Assembly: GCF_029029505.1 (NCBI RefSeq)
Contig: NZ_JAKJSD010000005.1
Location: 124,001 to 188,000 of the forward strand
Direction: 5' to 3'
From: Ancylomarina sp. DW003
GTDB lineage: Bacteria; Bacteroidota; Bacteroidia; Bacteroidales; Marinifilaceae
DNA length: 64,000 nucleotides
Part shown: positions 27,498 through 36,452 of the stretch, in pieces
How the letters are laid out: each line of letters starts with the position of its first letter
Position numbering within the stretch: position 1 is the stretch's first letter
Notes under the pieces: model-generated
Database searches by the model: none
What the model was told of the DNA's origin: nothing
Seen by the model: the letters and a program-made list of their open reading frames with translations, nothing else
Translations under genes and position numbers: made by a program

Positions 27498-27596
27498 CTA
27501 TAAGTAAATTGAATAAGCTCACATGTAATAAGAACTCAAAACCAGCCAAACCATTTAATCCTCTTTACACTGAATGCTTATCCAATTCTAAATTTC

Positions 27597-29258
27597 TTAC
27601 CAGAACAAAGCATATAGAGCAACCAAAACGATAATAATCGCATAGGATACCATATTGAATGTTTTCCCTGTTTTAAAAGTTTCTTTGCTAATTTCAATTC
27701 CTTTGGAATCGTCAGCACCTTTATTCTGCATATAGCTTACGACAGCTATTATTGCCATCGAAATAAGACAGGTTATGCCCATCTGATCAAGAAACGGTAA
27801 TGATGGGAACAAACCTTCCAAAGCAGAACCTTCAAGCCAACCTTTAGGTCCGATTTTAAAAAACATAGCGATTGGAATAGAAGCCAGAATACCGACAATA
27901 GCCGCCCTATTCGTTGCTTTCTTCCAAAACAAACCTAACAAGAATACCGCTAGAATTCCCGGACTCACAACACCAGAATATTCCTGAATAAACTGAAAGG
28001 CCTGATCTAAACCAGCAAGCTGCGGTGCTATAAAACAAGCAATAACCAAAGCTCCTGCTGCTGACAAACGCCCTACATTCACAGTTCTTTTATCCGAAGC
28101 CTTAGGATTAAAATAAGGCTTGTAAATATCCATAGTAAAAATGGTAGATGTTGAATTCAGCATAGATGCCAGAGAAGATACAATTGCCGCTGCTAAGGCT
28201 GCAAAAGCAACTCCCTTAAGTCCGTTAGGTAAAAACTGCAACAACCAGGGATAAGCCTTATCAGCAGCCTCCAATGTTGGGGTACTGTTCTGAGCAGCAT
28301 CGCCCAAGCGAGCCATTATAGACGGATCATTAACCATGACATAAGCCGCAATTCCGGGAATCACAACAATTAGGGGGATGATTAACTTTAAAACACCTGC
28401 AAACACAATCCCTCTTTGCGATTCCTTAAGAGATTTAGCAGCCAATGTTCGCTGAATAATATACTGATTGAATCCCCAGTAATACAGGTTTGCAACCCAC
28501 ATACCACCAATCAATACGCCAATACCCGGAAGGTTGACATATTGGGTATGTGCCTCATCCAGAATCATATGAAAACTATCGGGTGCCGCCTCGTAAATAT
28601 GTTTAAAACCAGCTAATACACCCTCGCCACCTGATACGTGATTTAGAGCCAGATAAGTTGTTACTAACCCACCTAGAGTTAGGAAAACAACCTGAACAAC
28701 ATCGGTCCAGGCCACAGCCGATAAACCACCATACAGAGAATAACTGGCAGCAAAAAGGGCCAAACCAAAAATTCCGTAAATCATAGGAACACCCATAATG
28801 GTTTCCATAGCCAAAGCACCTAAATAAAGTACTGAGGTGAGGTTCACAAACACATAGAGAGCAATCCAGAAAATAGCTAATATCGTTTTCAGATTCGTTG
28901 AATAACGCTGTTCAACAAATTGAGGTATGGTATACAGTCCCTTCTCTATAAAAATAGGGAGGAAATACTTCCCAACAATTATCAGAGTAATCGCAGCCAT
29001 CCATTCGTAAGAGGCAATGGCTAAACCAATGGCAAAACCAGAACCCGACATACCAATAAATTGTTCTGCCGAAATATTAGCCGCAATCAAAGATGCACCA
29101 ATGGCCCACCAAGGTAACGATTTACTTGCTAAAAAATAATCATCAGCATTTTTCTGGTGTCCCTCCTTATCGCGGGATACCCAAAGACCTATACCGATTA
29201 TAACGATTCCATAAATAATGAAAATCGCGTAATCTAAAAATGAAAATGTATTCTCCAT
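27597..29258 (-). CDS. Sodium/sugar symporter (SSS family, SglT-like)
   Basis: The 553-residue inner-membrane protein has about 14 helices and the family blocks AADYFLASKSLPWWAIG-like near residue 38-54, SAEQFIGMSGSGFA, and GLSAVAWTDVVQ. The last is typical of sodium/galactose-glucose symporters related to vSGLT. It is the last gene of the galactose cluster on this strand, after galT, and probably imports galactose released by the plus-strand glycosidases. The substrate is inferred from context. The length is normal. Confidence 0.9.
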   Translation of the reverse strand: MENTFSFLDYAIFIIYGIVIIGIGLWVSRDKEGHQKNADDYFLASKSLPWWAIGASLIAANISAEQFIGMSGSGFAIGLAIASYEWMAAITLIIVGKYFLPIFIEKGLYTIPQFVEQRYSTNLKTILAIFWIALYVFVNLTSVLYLGALAMETIMGVPMIYGIFGLALFAASYSLYGGLSAVAWTDVVQVVFLTLGGLVTTYLALNHVSGGEGVLAGFKHIYEAAPDSFHMILDEAHTQYVNLPGIGVLIGGMWVANLYYWGFNQYIIQRTLAAKSLKESQRGIVFAGVLKLIIPLIVVIPGIAAYVMVNDPSIMARLGDAAQNSTPTLEAADKAYPWLLQFLPNGLKGVAFAALAAAIVSSLASMLNSTSTIFTMDIYKPYFNPKASDKRTVNVGRLSAAGALVIACFIAPQLAGLDQAFQFIQEYSGVVSPGILAVFLLGLFWKKATNRAAIVGILASIPIAMFFKIGPKGWLEGSALEGLFPSLPFLDQMGITCLISMAIIAVVSYMQNKGADDSKGIEISKETFKTGKTFNMVSYAIIIVLVALYALFW

Positions 29259-29354
29259 ACTCTTATATTTTGAACTTTTATTTAAATATCAATTCAGTCA
29301 TTTATTTAAACTCAGCCATAAATTTAATAATTATGACAACTATTCAATAGCCTG

Positions 29355-30398
29355 TTAGCCTTTATAATGTTTCTTAGGTAACCTTCTTAAGCGTTCCGCA
29401 CTGGTTTCAGGCGTAATATCGCGTTGAGGATTTCCCAACATTTCGTAGCCTACCATAAATTTCTTAACCGTTGCTGAACGAAGCAGTGGTGGATAAAAAT
29501 GCATATGCAGGTGCCATTCCGGATGCTCTTCTCCATCGGTTGGAGCTTGGTGAATACCTGCCGAATAAGGAAATGAAATCTCAAAAAGATTATCGTAACG
29601 TATGGTTAAGTCTCTATAGATGGCTGCAAATGCTTCTTTCTCTTCCTCATTCATTTGTCCTAAATGCTGAATAGCTCTTTTAGAAATAATCATGCTTTCA
29701 AAAGGCCAGGTTGCCCAATAAGGAACCAAAGCCACAAAGTGCTCATTCTCGACTAAGATACGCTCCTGCTTATCCAATTCTTTCGCCAGATAATCTTCAA
29801 GCAAAGTTTTTCCATGCTTGTCGTAATACGCTTTTAGCCTAAGCGATTCTTTTGCCGGCTCGTCGGGTACCGAAGATTGCGCCCAAATCTGTCCATGTGG
29901 ATGCGGGTTACTACAGCCCATTACTGAGCCTTTATTCTCGAATATCTGTACGTAATTGATTTCTTCACGACTTCCCAGTTCAGCATACTGCTCCTGCCAC
30001 AAGTCCACAACTTTTTTTACAACTGCAACCTCCATTTGGGGAATGGTTAAATCGTGACGAGGCGAAAAACAAATCACACGGCAAATGCCTTGTTCACTTT
30101 CTGCACGAAACAGGTCGTCTTCATTCACACCCCCTTTAGGTGCATCTAGGTTTAATGCAGCAAAATCGTTGGTAAAGACATAAGTTTCATCATAATTCGG
30201 ATTCTTCTCACCTCCTATTCGATCATTACCCGGACACAGGTAACATTCCGGATCGTGCTCAGGACGTTTTTCTTCACTTACTTTCTCAACCTGTCCCTGC
30301 CAGGGACGTTTGGCACGATGTGGTGATACTAAAACCCACTCCCCTGTTAAAGGGTTATATCTTCGATGAGGATGATCCTCCATATTAAATTCTGACAT
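29355..30398 (-). CDS. galT: Galactose-1-phosphate uridylyltransferase
   Basis: The 347-residue enzyme of the Leloir pathway exchanges UDP between glucose-1-P and galactose-1-P. The N-terminal block [20 protein letters not shown] is diagnostic. Zinc-site cysteines occur in CYLCPGN and the catalytic triad in [12 protein letters not shown]; a second HIT-like half ends in [12 protein letters not shown]. It lies between galK (about 120 bases upstream) and the symporter gene (about 96 bases downstream), all on the minus strand. Confidence 0.96.
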   Translation of the reverse strand: MSEFNMEDHPHRRYNPLTGEWVLVSPHRAKRPWQGQVEKVSEEKRPEHDPECYLCPGNDRIGGEKNPNYDETYVFTNDFAALNLDAPKGGVNEDDLFRAESEQGICRVICFSPRHDLTIPQMEVAVVKKVVDLWQEQYAELGSREEINYVQIFENKGSVMGCSNPHPHGQIWAQSSVPDEPAKESLRLKAYYDKHGKTLLEDYLAKELDKQERILVENEHFVALVPYWATWPFESMIISKRAIQHLGQMNEEEKEAFAAIYRDLTIRYDNLFEISFPYSAGIHQAPTDGEEHPEWHLHMHFYPPLLRSATVKKFMVGYEMLGNPQRDITPETSAERLRRLPKKHYKG

Positions 30399-30517
30399 AT
30401 TTTCCTTATCTGTTTTCGCTTATTGCTTCTCTCTTATCGATAATCTGATAACAAATGATTTCTTCATTACCTCCACAAATCAGCATATCAACTCATCAAT
30501 ACATTATCACATCAACT

Positions 30518-31672
30518 TTATTCAAGTCTTTTTGCTCCATCTCCAATTTCAGCCACATAGAAATCGGGTTCCAGACCTACTCTATTCTTATAGTTTTCGC
30601 CAACCGTTTTAATAAAAGTTGCCACAGCCTCATCCTTAACAAGGCTTACAGTACAACCTCCAAATCCGGCTCCTGTCATACGGGAGCCAAGAACATCATC
30701 AATCTTACGAGCTTCTTCAACCATAGTATCCAATTCAACTCCTGTTACCTCGTAGTCATCACGAAGCGAATCATGAGACGCATTCATCAACAGACCAAAT
30801 TCTTCAAGTTCTCCTTTTTTTAATGCATCAATCGCCTCAAACACACGTTGATTTTCTGAAACAACATGCTTAGCTCTGCGAAGAATAACATCATTTTTAA
30901 GTAAGTGTTTCAAATTTTCGAACGTCTCGTTATTGAGCTCACACAAGAAATCAATCTTCTGTTCCCGATCAATCAATTCAACAGCAAGCTCGCATTCTGC
31001 ACGTCTTTCATTGTACTTGGAATCAGCTAAACCTCTTTGCTTATTAGTATTTCCAATAACCAACTTATAACCATCCATTTTGAGAGGTACGATATCATAC
31101 GCCAGCGTATCGCAATTCAAGGCTAAAACATGATTTTTAACGCCCATGCCAATGGCAAACTGATCCATAATGCCACAATTGACTCCTACGAAATCATTTT
31201 CAGCTTTTTGCGACATTTTCACAAGCTCTATTTGATCTAAATTTGCTTCAGCCAATTCATTAAAGGCAACCGACATCACTAATTCTACCGACGCAGATGA
31301 CGACAAGCCAGCACCATTGGGGATATTACCAGAAAATAAGAGTTCCATGCCCTTGGCTTTAAATCCTCTTTTCTGAAACTGATCCAAAACACCCATCGGG
31401 TATTTTACCCATTCCTTATTTCCTTTTTTAATCTCGCTAGTGGAAATTCTGGTCTTATATTCGAAGTTTTCACTTGAAAAAAAGATAGAATCATCCTCTC
31501 TCTCCCTAAGAATCAAATAAGTTCCAAAACTTAAAGCACAAGGAAAAACATAACCACCGTTATAATCAACATGCTCTCCGATAAGATTTACCCGACCCGG
31601 GGCAAAATATATTTTACAGTCTCCCTCTCCGTAAAGATTAAAGAACTGTTTCTTTAGTGTTTCAATATTCAT
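30518..31672 (-). CDS. galK: Galactokinase
   Basis: The 384-residue GHMP kinase phosphorylates galactose at C1. The galactokinase signature GRVNLIGEHVDYNGGYVFP lies at about residues 26-44, the ATP-binding GAGLSSSASVELV near 120, and GSRMTGAGFGGCTVSLV near the C-terminus. I chose ATG 31672 (MNIETLKKQF); an in-frame start 12 bases upstream is less likely. Directly upstream is a direct repeat of ACTGGTYGGT that may be a regulator site. It is followed by galT. Confidence 0.96.
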   Translation of the reverse strand: MNIETLKKQFFNLYGEGDCKIYFAPGRVNLIGEHVDYNGGYVFPCALSFGTYLILREREDDSIFFSSENFEYKTRISTSEIKKGNKEWVKYPMGVLDQFQKRGFKAKGMELLFSGNIPNGAGLSSSASVELVMSVAFNELAEANLDQIELVKMSQKAENDFVGVNCGIMDQFAIGMGVKNHVLALNCDTLAYDIVPLKMDGYKLVIGNTNKQRGLADSKYNERRAECELAVELIDREQKIDFLCELNNETFENLKHLLKNDVILRRAKHVVSENQRVFEAIDALKKGELEEFGLLMNASHDSLRDDYEVTGVELDTMVEEARKIDDVLGSRMTGAGFGGCTVSLVKDEAVATFIKTVGENYKNRVGLEPDFYVAEIGDGAKRLE

Positions 31673-31684
31673 AAAAAAAATCAA

Positions 31685-31704
31685 ACTGGTTGGTACTGGT
31701 CGGT
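31685..31704 (-). promoter_or_regulatory. Possible operator upstream of galK
   Basis: Two adjacent copies of ACTGGTYGGT (31685-31694 and 31695-31704) lie 13 bases before the galK start. The same half-site, ACCAGT on the plus strand, occurs at 34929-34934 between the divergent gntR and galM genes. Binding by the GntR-type regulator is a guess. Confidence 0.35.
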
Positions 31705-31889
31705 AAATATATGAATAGTTTTTACGATTCCAAAAAGGAAGTATACTTAGTTTAAAATTAGTCTTTTAAACTCAATCTAAACAAGACAAAAATGAAAGTA
31801 TTCTATCCATCTATCAGAAAAAAAAAATAAAGCCTACCCATTACAACAATAACAAGTAGACTTCGCTTATAAAGATCATTATATCAGGC

Positions 31890-33800
31890 TTATTCTATAT
31901 AGTTGTCCTTAATATCCTGAACAACTTCCGGATTAAGCAATGTGCTGATATCGCCCATATCTTCAAAATTTTTCTCAGCAATTTTTCTAAGTATTCGTCG
32001 CATAATTTTACCCGAACGTGTTTTTGGAAGACCTTTGGAAAATTGTATTTTATCTAATTTTGCAATTGGACCAATATGCTCAGCAATAATTTGATTAATC
32101 TCTTTACGAACATTATCATGTATTCTGGACTCACCAACTTCTTTTAATATGACGAAACCATAAAGTGCATTTCCTTTAATATCATGAGGAAATCCAACAA
32201 TTGCAGATTCAGCAACAGCCGGATGCTCATTAATCGCATTCTCGATAGGTGCTGTTCCCAAATTATGTCCTGAAACAATAATCACGTCATCAACTCGTCC
32301 GGTGATTCTATAAAAACCAACAGCATCTTTTAAAGCACCATCACCAGTAAAATATTTATCCTCAAAGGTTGAAAAGTAAGTTTCCTTATATCTTTCATGA
32401 TTTCCCCATATGGTACGTGCCATAGATGGCCACGGGTATTTAATACACAAACGGCCCTCTACCTGATTACCTTTCAGTTCCTTTCCATCTCCATCCATTA
32501 AGGCTGGTTGAATTCCCGGTAAGGGCAAAGTCGCATAAGTTGGAATAGTTGGTGTGACATAGGGTATTGGCGCTATCATAATTCCACCTGTTTCGGTTTG
32601 CCACCAGGTATCAACTATAGGACAGTTCTTCTTCCCGATATTATCGTTATACCAATCCCATGCTTCAACATTTATAGGTTCTCCAACAGTTCCAAGCACC
32701 TTTAATGAGGATAAATCGTATTTCTCGATGAAACTTAAATTTTCCTTAGCCAAAGCCCGAATTGCTGTTGGGGCTGTGTAAAGCTGATTAACCTTGTGTT
32801 TTTCAATAACGTGCCAGAATCGACCAAAATCAGGATAACTTGGTATCCCCTCAAACATAAGGGTTGTAGCACCATTTAGCAGTGCTCCATACACAATATA
32901 TGAATGTCCGGTTATCCAACCAATATCTGCTGTACACCAGAATACATCTTTCTCACGATATTGAAAGATGTTTTTGAAAGTATAAGCCGTATAGACCATA
33001 TATCCGGCAGTAGAATGAACCATTCCTTTGGGCATACCTGTTGATCCGGAGGTATAAAGAATAAATAAATCGTCTTCGGCTTCCATAATTTCAGGAGTAC
33101 AATCTATACTTGCCTTATCAAGCAAGGGCTGCACCCACTCATCTCGCCCTTCTTTTATAGAAACATCTGAATGGATTCTCTTAACGACCAACGCCGATTC
33201 AACACATGGACTAGATTCCAGAGCTTCATCAACAATTCCCTTAAGGTCTATAGTTTTTGCACCACGATAAGCACCATCTGAAGTGATAATCATCTTGCAA
33301 CTACTATCATTTAAGCGTGTAGATAGTGCTTTAGCTGAAAAGCCTGCAAATACAATGGAATGAATGGCTCCTATACGAGCACAGGCCAACATAGAGATAG
33401 TTAGTTCAGGAATCATAGGAAGATAAATACAAACTCTATCTCCTCTTTTAATGCCTTTGGATTTTAATACATTCGCAAAAGCACAAACTCGCTCATGCAG
33501 CTCTTTATAAGTAATATGTTCAGAATCTTCATCCGGATTATTAGGCTCAAAAATAATCGCGACTTTATCCGCACGAATTCGTAAATGTCTATCGATACAA
33601 TTTTCAGTAATATTCAATTGAGCACCTTCGAACCATTTCACATCAGGCTTTTTAAAGTCCCAGGAAAGAACTTTGTCCCAAGGTTTTCGCCATAAAAAAT
33701 GCTCTTCTGCAATTTCTTCCCAAAAATTCTCCGGGTCTTTTACAGATTCTCTGTAAACTTGAAAATACTCTTCAAGGTGCTTAATGTGATAATGACTCAT
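31890..33800 (-). CDS. acs: Acetyl-CoA synthetase
   Basis: The 636-residue AMP-forming enzyme activates acetate to acetyl-CoA. Motifs are YTSGSTGMPKGMVHS (AMP binding), WWQTETGGIMIAP, and near the C-terminus LPKTRSGKIMRRIL, whose Lys is the usual regulatory acetylation site. Length and N-terminus (YHIKHLEEYFQVYRES) are typical. It lies between galK and the GntR-type regulator on the same strand. That setting is unusual, because acetate activation has no direct place in galactose catabolism. Confidence 0.95.
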   Translation of the reverse strand: MSHYHIKHLEEYFQVYRESVKDPENFWEEIAEEHFLWRKPWDKVLSWDFKKPDVKWFEGAQLNITENCIDRHLRIRADKVAIIFEPNNPDEDSEHITYKELHERVCAFANVLKSKGIKRGDRVCIYLPMIPELTISMLACARIGAIHSIVFAGFSAKALSTRLNDSSCKMIITSDGAYRGAKTIDLKGIVDEALESSPCVESALVVKRIHSDVSIKEGRDEWVQPLLDKASIDCTPEIMEAEDDLFILYTSGSTGMPKGMVHSTAGYMVYTAYTFKNIFQYREKDVFWCTADIGWITGHSYIVYGALLNGATTLMFEGIPSYPDFGRFWHVIEKHKVNQLYTAPTAIRALAKENLSFIEKYDLSSLKVLGTVGEPINVEAWDWYNDNIGKKNCPIVDTWWQTETGGIMIAPIPYVTPTIPTYATLPLPGIQPALMDGDGKELKGNQVEGRLCIKYPWPSMARTIWGNHERYKETYFSTFEDKYFTGDGALKDAVGFYRITGRVDDVIIVSGHNLGTAPIENAINEHPAVAESAIVGFPHDIKGNALYGFVILKEVGESRIHDNVRKEINQIIAEHIGPIAKLDKIQFSKGLPKTRSGKIMRRILRKIAEKNFEDMGDISTLLNPEVVQDIKDNYIE

Positions 33801-33826
33801 ATATCCAGGTATTGGTTATTACTAAC

Positions 33827-34840
33827 TCAAAACGATTTCCTGGAAACAAGATACGAAACATTCTCTATTTGCTTATTTTTTTTATTTAAAACCATATCAG
33901 CCAACAAATTACCCATTGCGGCAAAATCTGTTGATATGGTTGAAATTCCATCTGCGACAACCTCCTTTAGAGGTGTATCGTTATAAGAAATAATACCTAA
34001 ATCAACTCCTAGTTCAAGATTTCCAGACTTGGCTGTTTTCACCAGGGAAACCAAATCTTTATCAGATGGCACAATATAAACTTCCCCGCTATGTATTTGA
34101 TGGTTTTTAAGACTGGAAATCACTTCAGACTCCCATATATTCTTATGCTTGTCACAAAATTTATTAAAACCTTTCATCTGTCCAAGAGGCTCTTTCCCTC
34201 CCGGGAAAACCAAAAATAGTTTTTGATATTTCTTTAGCTCGTCCATTCCTGAATTTAAAGCAGAAATCATATCTTTTTCAAAATTCTGATGAACCGATGG
34301 GTAATGCTTCACAAGCGTAGCATTCGTTTGGTCTAAAATATAGACTTTATCCTGTGGCAACTGCTTCAGAATAGAATGTGCATCGTTAAATTTCGCCGGC
34401 ATAATCACATAAGAGGTATAAGCTCCATTACTAGCCTCTATTAAATCCTTAAAAACCTGCCGGTTAAAATGATGAAAATAAATATCGACAACTGCCTGAC
34501 CTTTTAAACTCTCCAAAAATGAATTATACAAGACTTCCTTAAAGGCATTTAATTCATCGAAAAGAAGAAAAATTTTATGCTTAAACTGGGTTACTGTACT
34601 TTCCACATAATAACCTTTACCAGGCACAGAAGAAATGACACCCCTGGCTTTCATCTCATTAAAAGCTACCAACACGGTATCTCGCGACAAAGAAAACTCT
34701 TTACAAATCGCATTGATAGACGGCAAACGATCTCCCTTCTGAATTAAGCCAGCTTCAATAGCTTCTATCAAAGAATTAATCATTTGTTTATATTTAGGGA
34801 TACCCGAACCGGATGATATCTTAAAAATTTGATTCAACAT
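33827..34840 (-). CDS. GntR-type regulator with LacI-like sensor domain
   Basis: The 337-residue protein has an N-terminal GntR winged helix (about residues 10-75): GIPKYKQMINSLIEAIEAG followed by CKEFSLSRDTVLVAFNEM. The remainder resembles a periplasmic-binding/LacI-type sugar sensor (KIFLLFDELNAFKEVLY, GVDLGIISYNDTPLKEV). This AraR-like layout is common in sugar-responsive regulators of Bacteroidota. It lies next to acs, galK and galT on its own strand and is divergent from galM with 230 bases between. It therefore probably senses galactose or a related sugar; this is inferred. Confidence 0.85.
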   Translation of the reverse strand: MLNQIFKISSGSGIPKYKQMINSLIEAIEAGLIQKGDRLPSINAICKEFSLSRDTVLVAFNEMKARGVISSVPGKGYYVESTVTQFKHKIFLLFDELNAFKEVLYNSFLESLKGQAVVDIYFHHFNRQVFKDLIEASNGAYTSYVIMPAKFNDAHSILKQLPQDKVYILDQTNATLVKHYPSVHQNFEKDMISALNSGMDELKKYQKLFLVFPGGKEPLGQMKGFNKFCDKHKNIWESEVISSLKNHQIHSGEVYIVPSDKDLVSLVKTAKSGNLELGVDLGIISYNDTPLKEVVADGISTISTDFAAMGNLLADMVLNKKNKQIENVSYLVSRKSF

Positions 34841-35070
34841 ATAATGTATTTAATATCTCAATGGATGAGATGACAAAATTAAAAAATAATTAGAACAAAC
34901 AAATATACAATATTAACTACAGGTAGCTACCAGTATGCAATTATTAATTTATACAACATGTTTGATAGTGAGAAAATTTCTTCTAATTTCGGGACTCTAA
35001 ATACGAGAGGAACCAAGGAATGTTTATCAAAGATAAGATTCTATAGATCAAAAGCAAAGCCAAATTTAAA

Positions 35071-36078
35071 ATGATTCAAACCAAAGCCTTCAGCCAAACA
35101 AACCCAAATATTAAACAGTTCGTTATTACCAATAAGAATGGTGTTTGCGCTAAAATTACAAATTATGGTGCGATACTTACTTCTTTGAAGTTGCCTTTAA
35201 AATCAGGTATGAGAGAAATTGTTTTGGGTTTTGGTTCTCATGAGGAATATCAAACTGAAGCTTACCTTAAAGACTACCCCTACTTCGGAGCAATCATTGG
35301 TCGCTTTGCCAATAGAATAAACAAGGGGAAAGTTATTATTGATGATAAGGAAATTCAACTCCCAACTAACCATGGTAAACACTTACTGCACGGTGGACAT
35401 TCGGGTTTCGACAAGCAAATCTGGGATACAGAAATTATTGATGAATCAAAACTGCAGCTAAGCTTATTTAGCAAAAATGGTGATCAGAACTTCCCCGGGA
35501 ATATGAGAATAAAGGTCATTTATGAACTGACTGATGCTAATGAACTAGCCATAAATTATTCTGCTACTTGCGATAAAATTAGTCCTATCAATCTCACCTC
35601 ACATACTTATTTCAACTTTACAGGTGGAAAAGAGAACATCTTGAATCATGAACTTCAAATTGATTCGGATCAAATACTGGAAAACAATTCAGAACTGATT
35701 CCTTCCGGAGATTTCCTGAAAGTAGAGCATACAGCTTTTGATTTTAGAGAAGCTAAATTAATCAAAGAAGATATTGCAGATATTGAAAATTACGACAATT
35801 GCTACGTTTTAAAAACAGCAAACAAAAGCCTGAAAAAGATCGCTGAAGTTTACGAAGAACAATCCAATATCAGGATGGAAGTTTCCACTGATTTCCCGGG
35901 GCTTCAAGTCTATACAGGTAAGTATATTAATATTGAGAATCAATTTGGTCCATTTTCCGGACTAGCTCTTGAAACGCAAGGCTTTCCTGATGCGCCCAAT
36001 CAAGCCAACTTTAATCATGGCTTAATTCATCCGGGCGAAATTTACCAACATCAAACACGCTATCAGTTTCATTTCTAA
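35071..36078 (+). CDS. galM: Aldose 1-epimerase (mutarotase)
   Basis: The 335-residue enzyme interconverts alpha and beta anomers of galactose or glucose. Motifs include GRFANRINKGKV, KHLLHGGHSGFDKQIW (catalytic His region), NLTSHTYFNFTG (second His) and LETQGFPDAPNQANF containing the catalytic Glu. No signal peptide is visible, so it works in the cytoplasm with GalK. It is divergent from the GntR-type regulator. A decayed copy of its C-terminus occurs 13 kb away at 49015-49155. Confidence 0.95.
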   Translation: MIQTKAFSQTNPNIKQFVITNKNGVCAKITNYGAILTSLKLPLKSGMREIVLGFGSHEEYQTEAYLKDYPYFGAIIGRFANRINKGKVIIDDKEIQLPTNHGKHLLHGGHSGFDKQIWDTEIIDESKLQLSLFSKNGDQNFPGNMRIKVIYELTDANELAINYSATCDKISPINLTSHTYFNFTGGKENILNHELQIDSDQILENNSELIPSGDFLKVEHTAFDFREAKLIKEDIADIENYDNCYVLKTANKSLKKIAEVYEEQSNIRMEVSTDFPGLQVYTGKYINIENQFGPFSGLALETQGFPDAPNQANFNHGLIHPGEIYQHQTRYQFHF

Positions 36079-36452
36079 AACATCGGTTTATTTCCTGTAT
36101 ATAACAGAGTTTATATCCCCAAATTCCCTCACCATTCTTCAAAGAATCTTCATTTTACCCTCTGCTTATTTCAAATCCAGCTTAAAAAATATAGCTAATG
36201 CAAAATCACAATTTGTAAGCTGAATTCTAGTGTTAAAGGGGTGTTTGGTCATTCCGTTTAGAATTCTGGTCAATTTGTACAAGTCGAAAAGGCCTATTTT
36301 TACTTGCTTTACATACGAAAATTGATACACCTGCATGCGAGTTGTAGAGGTTTTCAAATTTAGGTTCGTAAAGTAAGAGTATGCTCTTTCAATTTGGTAG
36401 CTTGTGGAGCATCTCTTATTTCTTTATCTTTGAGTTTTACGCAAAGCATACG
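36079..36452. other. Intergenic region with regulator upstream site
   Basis: The 374 bases between galM and the sensor-regulator contain the 21-bp-spaced GGTCA direct repeat at 36244-36281. I see no convincing gene here; a 63-codon frame on the minus strand is AT-rich and has no family resemblance. Confidence 0.5.
36244..36281 (+). promoter_or_regulatory. AraC-type direct repeat upstream of the sensor-regulator
   Basis: GGTCATTCCGTTTAGAA at 36247 and GGTCAATTTGTACAAG at 36268 form a direct repeat with 21-bp spacing, two helical turns, as AraC-family dimers prefer. An almost identical double site lies upstream of susC (39329 and 39350). The pair suggests autoregulation and shared control by the AraC-domain protein encoded at 36453. 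Confidence 0.65.

Noticed and set aside
36166-36357. Minus-strand 63-residue frame
   Set aside because: It covers the double GGTCA site, has no ribosome site or homologous features, and looks like chance.
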